Source of the DNA: Pseudomonadota bacterium
GTDB taxonomy: Bacteria; Pseudomonadota; Alphaproteobacteria; Rhizobiales; Rhizobiaceae
Direction of reading: 5' to 3'
Assembly: GCA_023428515.1 (NCBI GenBank)
Contig: JAEYXI010000588.1
Location: forward strand, 1 to 7,070
Length of the DNA stretch: 7,070 nucleotides
The notes under the pieces are model-generated. The model searched no databases and was not told where the DNA came from. It saw only the letters and a program-made list of their open reading frames with translations. Below, piece by piece: positions 6,533 through 7,070 of the stretch (positions are counted from its first letter, which is position 1; every line of letters begins with the position of its first letter). Position numbers and translations under genes: made by a program.

Positions 6533-6970
6533 CACGCCGAAGACGATGGTCGACTTCGTCTCCGGTTTCAGCTGGTTGAGGCAGGCTTTCGGGTCGATGC
6601 CCGCGCCCGTGCATTCGGTTGCATGGTTGACCAGTACGCGGCTCACCTTTGTGCAATCCGTGCCGGCGAGATCGAACCGGGCCACCTTCGTCTTGCCAGC
6701 CGGCAGTTCGTTGAAGTCGAGCACGGTCAGTCGGTCGACGACGCCGGCGTCATTGAACAGCGCGATCTCGAAGGCGGCCTTGGTCAGTTCGGAGCCGAGA
6801 TTGTTGGTGACCACGAAGGTCAGCCGGCAGCCCTTGTCGGAGGGCTGCGCCCCATTGAGCTCGAGCACGAGCGCCGGAGCGGGGGGAGGGGCTGCGGCTT
6901 CCTGAGCCGAAACGGGCGAGGCCGCGGCGAAAAACGCCGCGGCCAGGATGCAGTATTTCGGTAGATTCAT
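6530..6970 (-). CDS. Secreted four-cysteine protein of unknown function in the TonB/receptor cluster
   Basis: I do not recognise a named function. The 146-residue product starts with a clear Sec-type signal peptide: a basic start, a hydrophobic core (8-17), and likely cleavage after SPVSA (residue 22). A short Pro/Ala-rich linker follows (25-34), then a compact domain of about 110 residues with alternating beta-strand patterns such as LTFVVTN (50-56) and AAFEIALF (65-72), suggesting an immunoglobulin-like beta sandwich. Four cysteines remain after cleavage (C48, C106, C120, C130), enough for two disulfides, which fits the periplasm. It lies between the receptor and tonB, eight bases after the receptor stop and five before the tonB start, so all three are almost surely co-transcribed. 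The likely ribosome site GGAGG (6983-6987) overlaps the receptor's last codons and is rather far (12 bases) from the ATG. A role in receptor assembly or ligand handling in the periplasm is inference from position. Confidence 0.85.
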   Translation of the reverse strand: MNLPKYCILAAAFFAAASPVSAQEAAAPPPAPALVLELNGAQPSDKGCRLTFVVTNNLGSELTKAAFEIALFNDAGVVDRLTVLDFNELPAGKTKVARFDLAGTDCTKVSRVLVNHATECTGAGIDPKACLNQLKPETKSTIVFGV

Positions 6971-6978
6971 CTCGCTGT

Positions 6979-7070
6979 TCAGCCTCCGAAGCGCATGGTC
7001 GCTGCAAACTTCGCCGTGATGCCCGGCTCATAAAGGTCGTCGACCACCGTTGCGTTGAGCGGATTGATGT
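6979..7070 (-). CDS. TonB-dependent outer-membrane receptor, C-terminal end only (probably heme receptor)
   Basis: Only the last 29 codons and the stop (TGA, complement of 6979-6981) are in the window; the gene continues past the right edge. The visible residues include DDLYEPGITAKFAATMRFGG, the typical end of a TonB-dependent receptor: a Y-x-PG turn followed by the last beta strand of the barrel, with an aromatic residue (F) near the terminus as the assembly signal. The cut is due to the window edge, not a broken gene. Being first in line with a secreted protein, tonB and an IsdG-type monooxygenase, it is most likely a heme receptor of the HmuR/BhuR kind. That substrate is inferred, because the plug domain and the histidine motifs that would prove it lie outside. 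Confidence 0.75.
   Translation of the reverse strand, partial: INPLNATVVDDLYEPGITAKFAATMRFGG

Noticed and set aside
6525..6656. Longer tonB start overlapping the secreted-protein gene
   Set aside because: It would overlap the upstream gene by 127 bases, and the added His/Arg-rich residues look like out-of-frame translation. The ATG at 6524 is ideally placed after the upstream stop.

Overview
The window looks like chromosomal DNA of an alphaproteobacterium of the order Rhizobiales (Hyphomicrobiales), most likely a Mesorhizobium/Phyllobacteriaceae-type organism. This rests on the high G+C, on a type-B PutA divergent from an Lrp-type regulator, and on a rhizobial-style TonB next to an IsdG/HmuQ-type heme monooxygenase. 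I see no mobile elements, tRNA or rRNA genes, or CRISPR arrays, and no sign of recent transfer.

Layout. A short leader (1-149) precedes a small GYD-domain gene (150-467, +). It converges, 18 bases apart, on an Lrp/AsnC regulator (486-941, -) that I call putR. A 133-base divergent control region (942-1074) separates putR from putA (1075-4701, +), which encodes a 1208-residue bifunctional proline dehydrogenase / glutamate-semialdehyde dehydrogenase. The rest is a minus-strand cluster whose order in the transcript is: the 3' end of a TonB-dependent receptor (6979-7070, cut by the window edge), a secreted four-cysteine protein of unknown function (6530-6970), tonB (5085-6524), and an IsdG/HmuQ-like heme monooxygenase (4705-5019). 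The last of these converges on putA with only three bases between the stop codons.

Two modules result. The first is proline catabolism: PutR would sense proline and activate putA, and PutA oxidises proline to glutamate. This PutA has no DNA-binding domain of its own, which fits control by a separate regulator. The second is outer-membrane uptake, probably of heme: the receptor is energised by TonB, the small secreted protein is an unexplained partner, and the monooxygenase would open imported heme to release iron. Naming the substrate as heme depends mainly on the conserved Asn/Trp/His triad of the monooxygenase and on gene order, because only the last 29 residues of the receptor are visible.

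Most of this is known biology. The best leads are the secreted four-cysteine protein between receptor and tonB, the long charge-segregated TonB with a cytoplasmic extension, and a direct repeat in the putR-putA control region. I found no strong evidence for a wholly undescribed system.
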